DNA of 64,000 bases from Sporobolomyces roseus (taxonomy: Eukaryota; Basidiomycota; Microbotryomycetes; Sporidiobolales; Sporidiobolaceae). Below, piece by piece: positions 36,592 to 49,054 of this stretch; the first letter of the stretch is position 1; each line of letters starts with the position of its first letter. The notes below the pieces were generated by a model. The model was not told the origin of the DNA. It did no database searches and saw only the letters and a program-made list of their open reading frames with translations. The DNA lies in assembly GCA_016617785.1 (NCBI GenBank), contig JADILM010000005.1, forward strand, positions 434,001 to 498,000, written 5' to 3'. The position numbers and the translations under genes were made by a program.

Positions 36592-38153
36592 GGAAACACG
36601 GCGTGAAAGAAGCAAGCTCATTTCAATCTACTTCGTACGCAGTTGAACTCGACACTAACTTTTTTTCGCATTTCCAGGAGAAACTCTAAGCAAATGGCTT
36701 CAACTCATCAAGAGTCCTCCTCTCTGTCCTTCCGTCTCAATCTCTACCTTAGAGAGACCCTGGAACCGAGACTAGACTTGGCGTTTCCCGTGTTTGAATT
36801 GGTCTTCTCTGCTATTTTGTGTCGTTTTTTAGGTTTTCTCTCTGTAATCCTCCCTCCCCTTTACCCACCCGCATTCTACTACACACTTTTGGGCTTTCAC
36901 TTCACACTCATTTCCCCCCTGACGGCCTCACAGCGTCTCGACTACTCACACTTTCTCTCAAAACATGGAAATAGGAGCAAACTCTGCTTTTCAGCCTATA
37001 TCCGACGCCGATTCTCGAGGCGAGGTTTGCTCGGTTTGAACTGTCAAGCACCGTTGCGTATTAATCTCATACGTGACGAGCAAGGAAGGGAGCAGCGAGT
37101 CTGTCGAATCGAAAGTACGACTCTTTTCGAAATTTGACAGTTTCGTACTTTAGTGTTCGAGAGACTAGATGTAGAGGAGTCGAGTATGGGTGACCAGGAT
37201 TTGCTCAGTACTGAATGACTGCTGACCTAGCCGAATCGAGATCAGCTGAGCCTAGAGCAAAAGGGAGAGTCAGGAAGGAGGGTCAAAGCGAAAAATTGTG
37301 CATCTCGACGAGTTTCGCTCCTGTTTTGCTGCAGCTTTTGAGCAGGCTGTGAAGGTAGAGAATGAAAAGACGGAAGACGAGCAAGCCCGACTCGAAATCT
37401 CGAAAGTGTCGACCAAAGGTACCGTCCATGCCAAAGAACTTTGCGGCCCGTTCCGAAACTTTGACGCTTCGCTCATAGACTTCGATTTGACAGTCAACGG
37501 GTCCTCTCTGAGACGCTACCCAAGACTGATGGACAGAGAAGAGGCCAAGGAATGTCTCCGCGGCTTGGATTTTTGCAGGATCGAAAAGCGACACTTTGAA
37601 TTCGAGCTCGCTTCCTGCTCCCTCTGACTATCCGAGCTAGCCAGATATGACTCGACGATACCAGGTAACTGAGAGCGACTGTACGAGCAAGTAAGAGTCG
37701 AGCAATCGAAAGTCTTACAGTTCACTTGGAATCGATCCGATTCGAAAGGATTCGCTTCGCATCGACTCGAATCCGCAACTTGTGAGCAATCCCGCTCAAA
37801 CTCTGGCAGTCGTCTCGTTTGACTCTCAGAAAGCGTACCCTACTTCAGCGAATGGAGATTTGTCAATCGTTGGCAAGTGGAAAATTCAAAATTCGACTTG
37901 GTCGCGAAAAAGCCGAGAAAAGTCAAGGGGAGATCGATAGACGTGCAGATTCGCCTCAGATCTCTCGAACGCTAGGTAGCTTGCTGACAGCTGACCGCAA
38001 TACTAGATTGATCACAAGGCCCAATTGAGAAGTCGAGACGCTCAAAGCGAGGTCTGTACCCGATCTCTACTTTTTCGAAAGCCTCGTCCTGCATCACTCT
38101 TTTGTGGTGATCTCACCTTATCAGCAGGGCACCGCTCTAGTGTCTCAGATCTA
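36592..38153 (+). repeat. Array unit 4
   Basis: Complete 1562-bp copy, T/T variant pair; no private difference noticed. Confidence 0.95.
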
Positions 38154-39715
38154 GGAAACACGGCGTGAAAGAAGCAAGCTCATTTCAATCTACTTCGTAC
38201 GCAGTTGAACTCGACACTAACTTTTTTTCGCATTTCCAGGAGAAACTCTAAGCAAATGGCTTCAACTCATCAAGAGTCCTCCTCTCTGTCCTTCCGTCTC
38301 AATCTCTACCTTAGAGAGACCCTGGAACCGAGACTAGACTTGGCGTTTCCCGTGTTTGAATTGGTCTTCTCTGCTATTTTGTGTCGTTTTTTAGGTTTTC
38401 TCTCTGTAATCCTCCCTCCCCTTTACCCACCCGCATTCTACTACACACTTTTGGGCTTTCACTTCACACTCATTTCCCCCCTGACGGCCTCACAGCGTCT
38501 CGACTACTCACACTTTCTCTCAAAACATGGAAATAGGAGCAAACTCTGCTTTTCAGCCTATATCCGACGCCGATTCTCGAGGCGAGGTTTGCTCGGTTTG
38601 AACTGTCAAGCACCGTTGCGTATTAATCTCATACGTGACGAGCAAGGAAGGGAGCAGCGAGTCTGTCGAATCGAAAGTACGACTCTTTTCGAAATTTGAC
38701 AGTTTCGTACTTTAGTGTTCGAGAGACTAGATGTAGAGGAGTCGAGTATGGGTGACCAGGATTTGCTCAGTACTGAATGACTGCTGACCTAGCCGAATCG
38801 AGATCAGCTGAGCCTAGAGCAAAAGGGAGAGTCAGGAAGGAGGGTCAAAGCGAAAAATTGTGCATCTCGACGAGTTTCGCTCCTGTTTTGCTGCAGCTTT
38901 TGAGCAGGCTGTGAAGGTAGAGAATGAAAAGACGGAAGACGAGCAAGCCCGACTCGAAATCTCGAAAGTGTCGACCAAAGGTACCGTCCATGCCAAAGAA
39001 CTTTGCGGCCCGTTCCGAAACTTTGACGCTTCGCTCATAGACTTCGATTTGACAGTCAACGGGTCCTCTCTGAGACGCTACCCAAGACTGATGGACAGAG
39101 AAGAGGCCAAGGAATGTCTCCGCGGCTTGGATTTTTGCAGGATCGAAAAGCGACACTTTGAATTCGAGCTCGCTTCCTGCTCCCTCTGACTATCCGAGCT
39201 AGCCAGATATGACTCGACGATACCAGGTAACTGAGAGCGACTGTACGAGCAAGTAAGAGTCGAGCAATCGAAAGTCTTACAGTTCACTTGGAATCGATCC
39301 GATTCGAAAGGATTCGCTTCGCATCGACTCGAATCCGCAACTTGTGAGCAATCCCGCTCAAACTCTGGCAGTCGTCTCGTTTGACTCTCAGAAAGCGTAC
39401 CCTACTTCAGCGAATGGAGATTTGTCAATCGTTGGCAAGTGGAAAATTCAAAATTCGACTTGGTCGCGAAAAAGCCGAGAAAAGTCAAGGGGAGATCGAT
39501 AGACGTGCAGATTCGCCTCAGATCTCTCGAACGCTAGGTAGCTTGCTGACAGCTGACCGCAATACTAGATTGATCACAAGGCCCAATTGAGAAGTCGAGA
39601 CGCTCAAAGCGAGGTCTGTACCCGATCTCTACTTTTTCGAAAGCCTCGTCCTGCATCACTCTTTTGTGGTGATCTCACCTTATCAGCAGGGCACCGCTCT
39701 AGTGTCTCAGATCTA
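38154..39715 (+). repeat. Array unit 5
   Basis: Complete 1562-bp copy, T/T variant pair; no private difference noticed. Confidence 0.95.
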
Positions 39716-41277
39716 GGAAACACGGCGTGAAAGAAGCAAGCTCATTTCAATCTACTTCGTACGCAGTTGAACTCGACACTAACTTTTTTTCGCATTTCCA
39801 GGAGAAACTCTAAGCAAATGGCTTCAACTCATCAAGAGTCCTCCTCTCTGTCCTTCCGTCTCAATCTCTACCTTAGAGAGACCCTGGAACCGAGACTAGA
39901 CTTGGCGTTTCCCGTGTTTGAATTGGTCTTCTCTGCTATTTTGTGTCGTTTTTTAGGTTTTCTCTCTGTAATCCTCCCTCCCCTTTACCCACCCGCATTC
40001 TACTACACACTTTTGGGCTTTCACTTCACACTCATTTCCCCCCTGACGGCCTCACAGCGTCTCGACTACTCACACTTTCTCTCAAAACATGGAAATAGGA
40101 GCAAACTCTGCTTTTCAGCCTATATCCGACGCCGATTCTCGAGGCGAGGTTTGCTCGGTTTGAACTGTCAAGCACCGTTGCGTATTAATCTCATACGTGA
40201 CGAGCAAGGAAGGGAGCAGCGAGTCTGTCGAATCGAAAGTACGACTCTTTTCGAAATTTGACAGTTTCGTACTTTAGTGTTCGAGAGACTAGATGTAGAG
40301 GAGTCGAGTATGGGTGACCAGGATTTGCTCAGTACTGAATGACTGCTGACCTAGCCGAATCGAGATCAGCTGAGCCTAGAGCAAAAGGGAGAGTCAGGAA
40401 GGAGGGTCAAAGCGAAAAATTGTGCATCTCGACGAGCTTCGCTCCTGTTTTGCTGCAGCTTTTGAGCAGGCTGTGAAGGTAGAGAATGAAAAGACGGAAG
40501 ACGAGCAAGCCCGACTCGAAATCTCGAAAGTGTCGACCAAAGGTACCGTCCATGCCAAAGAACTTTGCGGCCCGTTCCGAAACTTTGACGCTTCGCTCAT
40601 AGACTTCGATTTGACAGTCAACGGGTCCTCTCTGAGACGCTACCCAAGACTGATGGACAGAGAAGAGGCCAAGGAATGTCTCCGCGGCTTGGATTTTTGC
40701 AGGATCGAAAAGCGACACTTTGAATTCGAGCTCGCTTCCTGCTCCCTCTGACTATCCGAGCTAGCCAGATATGACTCGACGATACCAGGTAACTGAGAGC
40801 GACTGTACGAGCAAGTAAGAGTCGAGCAATCGAAAGTCTTACAGTTCACTTGGAATCGATCCGATTCGAAAGGATTCGCTTCGCATCGACTCGAATCCGC
40901 AACTTGTGAGCAATCCCGCTCAAACTCTGGCAGTCGTCTCGTTTGACTCTCAGAAAGCGTACCCTACTTCAGCGAATGGAGATTTGTCAATCGTTGGCAA
41001 GTGGAAAATTCAAAATTTGACTTGGTCGCGAAAAAGCCGAGAAAAGTCAAGGGGAGATCGATAGACGTGCAGATTCGCCTCAGATCTCTCGAACGCTAGG
41101 TAGCTTGCTGACAGCTGACCGCAATACTAGATTGATCACAAGGCCCAATTGAGAAGTCGAGACGCTCAAAGCGAGGTCTGTACCCGATCTCTACTTTTTC
41201 GAAAGCCTCGTCCTGCATCACTCTTTTGTGGTGATCTCACCTTATCAGCAGGGCACCGCTCTAGTGTCTCAAATCTA
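39716..41277 (+). repeat. Array unit 6
   Basis: Complete 1562-bp copy, T/T variant pair. Private differences: CGACGAGCTTCGC (near 40431), CAAAATTTGACTT (near 41011), and CTCAAATCTAGG at its right junction, where others have CTCAGATCTAGG. Confidence 0.95.
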
Positions 41278-42839
41278 GGAAACACGGCGTGAAAGAAGCA
41301 AGCTCATTTCAATCTACTTCGTACGCAGTTGAACTCGACACTAACTTTTTTTCGCATTTCCAGGAGAAACTCTAAGCAAATGGCTTCAACTCATCAAGAG
41401 TCCTCCTCTCTGTCCTTCCGTCTCAATCTCTACCTTAGAGAGACCCTGGAACCGAGACTAGACTTGGCGTTTCCCGTGTTTGAATTGGTCTTCTCTGCTA
41501 TTTTGTGTCGTTTTTTAGGTTTTCTCTCTGTAATCCTCCCTCCCCTTTACCCACCCGCATTCTACTACACACTTTTGGGCTTTCACTTCACACTCATTTC
41601 CCCCCTGACGGCCTCACAGCGTCTCGACTACTCACACTTTCTCTCAAAACATGGAAATAGGAGCAAACTCTGCTTTTCAGCCTATATCCGACGCCGATTC
41701 TCGAGGCGAGGTTTGCTCGGTTTGAACTGTCAAGCACCGTTGCGTATTAATCTCATACGTGACGAGCAAGGAAGGGAGCAGCGAGTCTGTCGAATCGAAA
41801 GTACGACTCTTTTCGAAATTTGACAGTTTCGTACTTTAGTGTTCGAGAGACTAGATGTAGAGGAGTCGAGTATGGGTGACCAGGATTCGCTCAGTACTGA
41901 ATGACTGCTGACCTAGCCGAATCGAGATCAGCTGAGCCTAGAGCAAAAGGGAGAGTCAGGAAGGAGGGTCAAAGCGAAAAATTGTGCATCTCGACGAGTT
42001 TCGCTCCTGTTTTGCTGCAGCTTTTGAGCAGGCTGTGAAGGTAGAGATCGAAAAGACGGAAGACGAGCAAGCCCGACTCGAAATCTCGAAAGTGTCGACC
42101 AAAGGTACCGTCCATGCCAAAGAACTTTGCGGCCCGTTCCGAAACTTTGACGCTTCGCTCATAGACTTCGATTTGACAGTCAACGGGTCCTCTCTGAGAC
42201 GCTACCCAAGACTGATGGACAGAGAAGAGGCCAAGGAATGTCTCCGCGGCTTGGATTTTTGCAGGATCGAAAAGCGACACTTTGAATTCGAGCTCGCTTC
42301 CTGCTCCCTCTGACTATCCGAGCTAGCCAGATATGACTCGACGATACCAGGTAACTGAGAGCGACTGTACGAGCAAGTAAGAGTCGAGCAATCGAAAGTC
42401 TTACAGTTCACTTGGAATCGATCCGATTCGAAAGGATTCGCTTCGCATCGACTCGAATCCGCAACTTGTGAGCAATCCCGCTCAAACTCTGGCAGTCGTC
42501 TCGTTTGACTCTCAGAAAGCGTACCCTACTTCAGCGAATGGAGATTTGTCAATCGTTGGCAAGTGGAAAATTCAAAATTCGACTTGGTCGCGAAAAAGCC
42601 GAGAAAAGTCAAGGGGAGATCGATAGACGTGCAGATTCGCCTCAGATCTCTCGAACGCTAGGTAGCTTGCTGACAGCTGACCGCAATACTAGATTGATCA
42701 CAAGGCCCAATTGAGAAGTCGAGACGCTCAAAGCGAGGTCTGTACCCGATCTCTACTTTTTCGAAAGCCTCGTCCTGCATCACTCTTTTGTGGTGATCTC
42801 ACCTTATCAGCAGGGCACCGCTCTAGTGTCTCAGATCTA
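41278..42839 (+). repeat. Array unit 7
   Basis: Complete 1562-bp copy with a mixed T/C variant pair (GAGGAGTCGAG but GGATTCGCTC near 41885). It has a private change GTAGAGATCGAAAAG near 42041-42055. Confidence 0.95.
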
Positions 42840-44401
42840 GGAAACACGGCGTGAAAGAAGCAAGCTCATTTCAATCTACTTCGTACGCAGTTGAACTCGA
42901 CACTAACTTTTTTTCGCATTTCCAGGAGAAACTCTAAGCAAATGGCTTCAACTCATCAAGAGTCCTCCTCTCTGTCCTTCCGTCTCAATCTCTACCTTAG
43001 AGAGACCCTGGAACCGAGACTAGACTTGGCGTTTCCCGTGTTTGAATTGGTCTTCTCTGCTATTTTGTGTCGTTTTTTAGGTTTTCTCTCTGTAATCCTC
43101 CCTCCCCTTTACCCACCCGCATTCTACTACACACTTTTGGGCTTTCACTTCACACTCATTTCCCCCCTGACGGCCTCACAGCGTCTCGACTACTCACACT
43201 TTCTCTCAAAACATGGAAATAGGAGCAAACTCTGCTTTTCAGCCTATATCCGACGCCGATTCTCGAGGCGAGGTTTGCTCGGTTTGAACTGTCAAGCACC
43301 GTTGCGTATTAATCTCATACGTGACGAGCAAGGAAGGGAGCAGCGAGTCTGTCGAATCGAAAGTACGACTCTTTTCGAAATTTGACAGTTTCGTACTTTA
43401 GTGTTCGAGAGACTAGATGTAGAGGAGTCGAGTATGGGTGACCAGGATTTGCTCAGTACTGAATGACTGCTGACCTAGCCGAATCGAGATCAGCTGAGCC
43501 TAGAGCAAAAGGGAGAGTCAGGAAGGAGGGTCAAAGCGAAAAATTGTGCATCTCGACGAGTTTCGCTCCTGTTTTGCTGCAGCTTTTGAGCAGGCTGTGA
43601 AGGTAGAGAATGAAAAGACGGAAGACGAGCAAGCCCGACTCGAAATCTCGAAAGTGTCGACCAAAGGTACCGTCCATGCCAAAGAACTTTGCGGCCCGTT
43701 CCGAAACTTTGACGCTTCGCTCATAGACTTCGATTTGACAGTCAACGGGTCCTCTCTGAGACGCTACCCAAGACTGATGGACAGAGAAGAGGCCAAGGAA
43801 TGTCTCCGCGGCTTGGATTTTTGCAGGATCGAAAAGCGACACTTTGAATTCGAGCTCGCTTCCTGCTCCCTCTGACTATCCGAGCTAGCCAGATATGACT
43901 CGACGATACCAGGTAACTGAGAGCGACTGTACGAGCAAGTAAGAGTCGAGCAATCGAAAGTCTTACAGTTCACTTGGAATCGATCCGATTCGAAAGGATT
44001 CGCTTCGCATCGACTCGAATCCGCAACTTGTGAGCAATCCCGCTCAAACTCTGGCAGTCGTCTCGTTTGACTCTCAGAAAGCGTACCCTACTTCAGCGAA
44101 TGGAGATTTGTCAATCGTTGGCAAGTGGAAAATTCAAAATTCGACTTGGTCGCGAAAAAGCCGAGAAAAGTCAAGGGGAGATCGATAGACGTGCAGATTC
44201 GCCTCAGATCTCTCGAACGCTAGGTAGCTTGCTGACAGCTGACCGCAATACTAGATTGATCACAAGGCCCAATTGAGAAGTCGAGACGCTCAAAGCGAGG
44301 TCTGTACCCGATCTCTACTTTTTCGAAAGCCTCGTCCTGCATCACTCTTTTGTGGTGATCTCACCTTATCAGCAGGGCACCGCTCTAGTGTCTCAGATCT
44401 A
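42840..44401 (+). repeat. Array unit 8
   Basis: Complete 1562-bp copy, T/T variant pair; no private difference noticed. Confidence 0.95.
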
Positions 44402-45963
44402 GGAAACACGGCGTGAAAGAAGCAAGCTCATTTCAATCTACTTCGTACGCAGTTGAACTCGACACTAACTTTTTTTCGCATTTCCAGGAGAAACTCTAAG
44501 CAAATGGCTTCAACTCATCAAGAGTCCTCCTCTCTGTCCTTCCGTCTCAATCTCTACCTTAGAGAGACCCTGGAACCGAGACTAGACTTGGCGTTTCCCG
44601 TGTTTGAATTGGTCTTCTCTGCTATTTTGTGTCGTTTTTTAGGTTTTCTCTCTGTAATCCTCCCTCCCCTTTACCCACCCGCATTCTACTACACACTTTT
44701 GGGCTTTCACTTCACACTCATTTCCCCCCTGACGGCCTCACAGCGTCTCGACTACTCACACTTTCTCTCAAAACATGGAAATAGGAGCAAACTCTGCTTT
44801 TCAGCCTATATCCGACGCCGATTCTCGAGGCGAGGTTTGCTCGGTTTGAACTGTCAAGCACCGTTGCGTATTAATCTCATACGTGACGAGCAAGGAAGGG
44901 AGCAGCGAGTCTGTCGAATCGAAAGTACGACTCTTTTCGAAATTTGACAGTTTCGTACTTTAGTGTTCGAGAGACTAGATGTAGAGGAGTCGAGTATGGG
45001 TGACCAGGATTTGCTCAGTACTGAATGACTGCTGACCTAGCCGAATCGAGATCAGCTGAGCCTAGAGCAAAAGGGAGAGTCAGGAAGGAGGGTCAAAGCG
45101 AAAAATTGTGCATCTCGACGAGTTTCGCTCCTGTTTTGCTGCAGCTTTTGAGCAGGCTGTGAAGGTAGAGAATGAAAAGACGGAAGACGAGCAAGCCCGA
45201 CTCGAAATCTCGAAAGTGTCGACCAAAGGTACCGTCCATGCCAAAGAACTTTGCGGCCCGTTCCGAAACTTTGACGCTTCGCTCATAGACTTCGATTTGA
45301 CAGTCAACGGGTCCTCTCTGAGACGCTACCCAAGACTGATGGACAGAGAAGAGGCCAAGGAATGTCTCCGCGGCTTGGATTTTTGCAGGATCGAAAAGCG
45401 ACACTTTGAATTCGAGCTCGCTTCCTGCTCCCTCTGACTATCCGAGCTAGCCAGATATGACTCGACGATACCAGGTAACTGAGAGCGACTGTACGAGCAA
45501 GTAAGAGTCGAGCAATCGAAAGTCTTACAGTTCACTTGGAATCGATCCGATTCGAAAGGATTCGCTTCGCATCGACTCGAATCCGCAACTTGTGAGCAAT
45601 CCCGCTCAAACTCTGGCAGTCGTCTCGTTTGACTCTCAGAAAGCGTACCCTACTTCAGCGAATGGAGATTTGTCAATCGTTGGCAAGTGGAAAATTCAAA
45701 ATTCGACTTGGTCGCGAAAAAGCCGAGAAAAGTCAAGGGGAGATCGATAGACGTGCAGATTCGCCTCAGATCTCTCGAACGCTAGGTAGCTTGCTGACAG
45801 CTGACCGCAATACTAGATTGATCACAAGGCCCAATTGAGAAGTTGAGACGCTCAAAGCGAGGTCTGTACCCGATCTCTACTTTTTCGAAAGCCTCGTCCT
45901 GCATCACTCTTTTGTGGTGATCTCACCTTATCAGCAGGGCACCGCTCTAGTGTCTCAGATCTA
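44402..45963 (+). repeat. Array unit 9
   Basis: Complete 1562-bp copy, T/T variant pair. Private change GAGAAGTTGAGACG near 45837-45850 (GAGAAGTCGAGACG elsewhere). Confidence 0.95.
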
Positions 45964-47525
45964 GGAAACACGGCGTGAAAGAAGCAAGCTCATTTCAATC
46001 TACTTCGTACGCAGTTGAACTCGACACTAACTTTTTTTCGCATTTCCAGGAGAAACTCTAAGCAAATGGCTTCAACTCATCAAGAGTCCTCCTCTCTGTC
46101 CTTCCGTCTCAATCTCTACCTTAGAGAGACCCTGGAACCGAGACTAGACTTGGCGTTTCCCGTGTTTGAATTGGTCTTCTCTGCTATTTTGTGTCGTTTT
46201 TTAGGTTTTCTCTCTGTAATCCTCCCTCCCCTTTACCCACCCGCATTCTACTACACACTTTTGGGCTTTCACTTCACACTCATTTCTCCCCTGACGGCCT
46301 CACAGCGTCTCGACTACTCACACTTTCTCTCAAAACATGGAAATAGGAGCAAACTCTGCTTTTCAGCCTATATCCGACGCCGATTCTCGAGGCGAGGTTT
46401 GCTCGGTTTGAACTGTCAAGCACCGTTGCGTATTAATCTCATACGTGACGAGCAAGGAAGGGAGCAGCGAGTCTGTCGAATCGAAAGTACGACTCTTTTC
46501 GAAATTTGACAGTTTCGTACTTTAGTGTTCGAGAGACTAGATGTAGAGGAGTCGAGTATGGGTGACCAGGATTTGCTCAGTACTGAATGACTGCTGACCT
46601 AGCCGAATCGAGATCAGCTGAGCCTAGAGCAAAAGGGAGAGTCAGGAAGGAGGGTCAAAGCGAAAAATTGTGCATCTCGACGAGTTTCGCTCCTGTTTTG
46701 CTGCAGCTTTTGAGCAGGCTGTGAAGGTAGAGAATGAAAAGACGGAAGACGAGCAAGCCCGACTCGAAATCTCGAAAGTGTCGACCAAAGGTACCGTCCA
46801 TGCCAAAGAACTTTGCGGCCCGTTCCGAAACTTTGACGCTTCGCTCATAGACTTCGATTTGACAGTCAACGGGTCCTCTCTGAGACGCTACCCAAGACTG
46901 ATGGACAGAGAAGAGGCCAAGGAATGTCTCCGCGGCTTGGATTTTTGCAGGATCGAAAAGCGACACTTTGAATTCGAGCTCGCTTCCTGCTCCCTCTGAC
47001 TATCCGAGCTAGCCAGATATGACTCGACGATACCAGGTAACTGAGAGCGACTGTACGAGCAAGTAAGAGTCGAGCAATCGAAAGTCTTACAGTTCACTTG
47101 GAATCGATCCGATTCGAAAGGATTCGCTTCGCATCGACTCGAATCCGCAACTTGTGAGCAATCCCGCTCAAACTCTGGCAGTCGTCTCGTTTGACTCTCA
47201 GAAAGCGTACCCTACTTCAGCGAATGGAGATTTGTCAATCGTTGGCAAGTGGAAAATTCAAAATTCGACTTGGTCGCGAAAAAGCCGAGAAAAGTCAAGG
47301 GGAGATCGATAGACGTGCAGATTCGCCTCAGATCTCTCGAACGCTAGGTAGCTTGCTGACAGCTGACCGCAATACTAGATTGATCACAAGGCCCAATTGA
47401 GAAGTCGAGACGCTCAAAGCGAGGTCTGTACCCGATCTCTACTTTTTCGAAAGCCTCGTCCTGCATCACTCTTTTGTGGTGATCTCACCTTATCAGCAGG
47501 GCACCGCTCTAGTGTCTCAGATCTA
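45964..47525 (+). repeat. Array unit 10
   Basis: Complete 1562-bp copy, T/T variant pair. Private change CATTTCTCCCCTG near 46281-46293 (CATTTCCCCCCTG elsewhere). Confidence 0.95.
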
Positions 47526-48562
47526 GGAAACACGGCGTGAAAGAAGCAAGCTCATTTCAATCTACTTCGTACGCAGTTGAACTCGACACTAACTTTTTTT
47601 CGCATTTCCAGGAGAAACTCTAAGCAAATGGCTTCAACTCATCAAGAGTCCTCCTCTCTGTCCTTCCGTCTCAATCTCTACCTTAGAGAGACCCTGGAAC
47701 CGAGACTAGACTTGGCGTTTCCCGTGTTTGAATTGGTCTTCTCTGCTATTTTGTGTCGTTTTTTAGGTTTTCTCTCTGTAATCCTCCCTCCCCTTTACCC
47801 ACCCGCATTCTACTACACACTTTTGGGCTTTCACTTCACACTCATTTCCCCCCTGACGGCCTCACAGCGTCTCGACTACTCACACTTTCTCTCAAAACAT
47901 GGAAATAGGAGCAAACTCTGCTTTTCAGCCTATATCCGACGCCGATTCTCGAGGCGAGGTTTGCTCGGTTTGAACTGTCAAGCACCGTTGCGTATTAATC
48001 TCATACGTGACGAGCAAGGAAGGGAGCAGCGAGTCTGTCGAATCGAAAGTACGACTCTTTTCGAAATTTGACAGTTTCGTACTTTAGTGTTCGAGAGACT
48101 AGATGTAGAGGAGCCGAGTATGGGTGACCAGGATTCGCTCAGTACTGAATGACTGCTGACCTAGCCGAATCGAGATCAGCTGAGCCTAGAGCAAAAGGGA
48201 GAGTCAGGAAGGAGGGTCAAAGCGAAAAATTGTGCATCTCGACGAGTTTCGCTCCTGTTTTGCTGCAGCTTTTGAGCAGGCTGTGAAGGTAGAGAATGAA
48301 AAGACGGAAGACGAGCAAGCCCAACTCGAAATCTCGAAAGTGTCGACCAAAGGTACCGTCCATGCCAAAGAACTTTGCGGCCCGTTCCGAAACTTTGACG
48401 CTTCGCTCATAGACTTCGATTTGACAGTCAACGGGTCCTCTCTGAGACGCTACCCAAGACTGATGGACAGAGAAGAGGCCAAGGAATGTCTCCGCGGCTT
48501 GGATTTTTGCAGGATCGAAAAGCGACACTTTGAATTCGAGCTCGCTTCCTGCTCCCTCTGAC
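47526..48562 (+). repeat. Array unit 11, partial (1037 bp)
   Basis: First two thirds of a unit, with the C/C variant pair seen otherwise only in unit 1, and a private GCCCAACTCG near 48320 (GCCCGACTCG elsewhere). Near-identity stops sharply at 48562, after CTCCCTCTGAC. Confidence 0.95.
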
Positions 48563-48912
48563 GCTCTGAGCTAGCCAGATACGACTCGACTATACGAGAT
48601 TGTCGAGAGCGACTGTACGACCAAGTAAGACCCGAGACATCGAAACTTTCACAGATCACGTTGAATCGATCCGATACGAAAGGATTCGCTTCGCCTCGAC
48701 TCAAAGTCGCGACTTGTGAGCAATCCCGCTCAAACTCTGGAAGTCGTCTCGTTCGACTCTCAGAAGGCGTACCCTACTTGAGCGAATCGAGATTTCTTGA
48801 TAGTTGGCAAGTAGAAAATTGTAAATTCGACTTGGTTGCGAAAAAAGCTGAAAACCGTCAAGGGGAAGTCGATTGAGGTGCAAGTTTGCCTCGAATCACT
48901 CGAGCGCCAGTG
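48563..48912 (+). repeat. Diverged half-unit flanking the array
   Basis: Collinear continuation of the unit (GAGCTAGCCAGATA.GACTCGAC, GAGCGACTGTACGA, AATCGATCCGAT.CGAAAGG, TTGTGAGCAATCCCGCTC all recognisable) but only about 85 % identical by eye, against near-identity up to 48562. Homology fades around the CTCGAGCGCCAG word. Open frames of the unit are broken here, for example the 69-codon plus-strand frame meets a stop. Confidence 0.85.
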
Positions 48913-49054
48913 AGGATAGCACTCCTACAGTTGCTGGCTAGCAGTGAGCAGCAGAAATCGACGAAATGAAGAAGACCGATACAACATTTGACTAATCACA
49001 CTTCTCTACAAAAACAAGTTCCGCTAGTTTCTTGCGACGACCAACCCATATCCG
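48913..49054. other. Right flank of the array, no gene seen
   Basis: Short unique sequence between the diverged half-unit and the stop of the F-box-like gene; presumably its 3' UTR. Confidence 0.5.

Larger units (their letters stand above)
31031..48562 (+). repeat. Tandem array of a 1562-bp unit rooted in the TCTP 3' end
   Basis: Head-to-tail array with exact 1562-bp periodicity: ten full units and one 1037-bp partial unit, near-identical (a handful of single-base differences overall). Each unit begins GGAAACACGGCGTGAAAGAA, which in unit 1 is TCTP exon 6 coding sequence. It then carries the last TCTP intron, the terminal exon GAGAAACTCTAA, the TCTP 3' UTR and about 1.1 kb of further sequence. 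Downstream units join ...CAGATCT|AGGAAACACGG, whereas the TCTP copy reads CAGATCTTCTGGAAACACGG, so unit junctions share CAGATCT with the intron-exon border of TCTP. Open frames inside the unit (for example 164, 109 and 103 codons) recur in most copies only because the copies are recent; they show no recognisable domain. Unit 3 is interrupted by an 870-bp insertion. Confidence 0.97.

Noticed and set aside
31082..48071. Recurrent open frames of 164, 109, 103, 75 and 69 codons in the tandem units, suggesting a repeated gene family
   Set aside because: They repeat only because the units are near-identical. Some start at non-ATG codons (the 103- and 69-codon frames). The 164-codon frame begins inside the last TCTP intron and crosses the TCTP stop and 3' UTR. 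The 69-codon frame is broken in the diverged half-unit, so there is no sign of selection for protein.
31031..48912. Array considered as a CRISPR, rDNA spacer or centromeric satellite
   Set aside because: Unit length and near-total identity rule out CRISPR. No rRNA sequence is seen. The array abuts an ordinary expressed housekeeping gene and carries its exon, so a centromere reading has no support.
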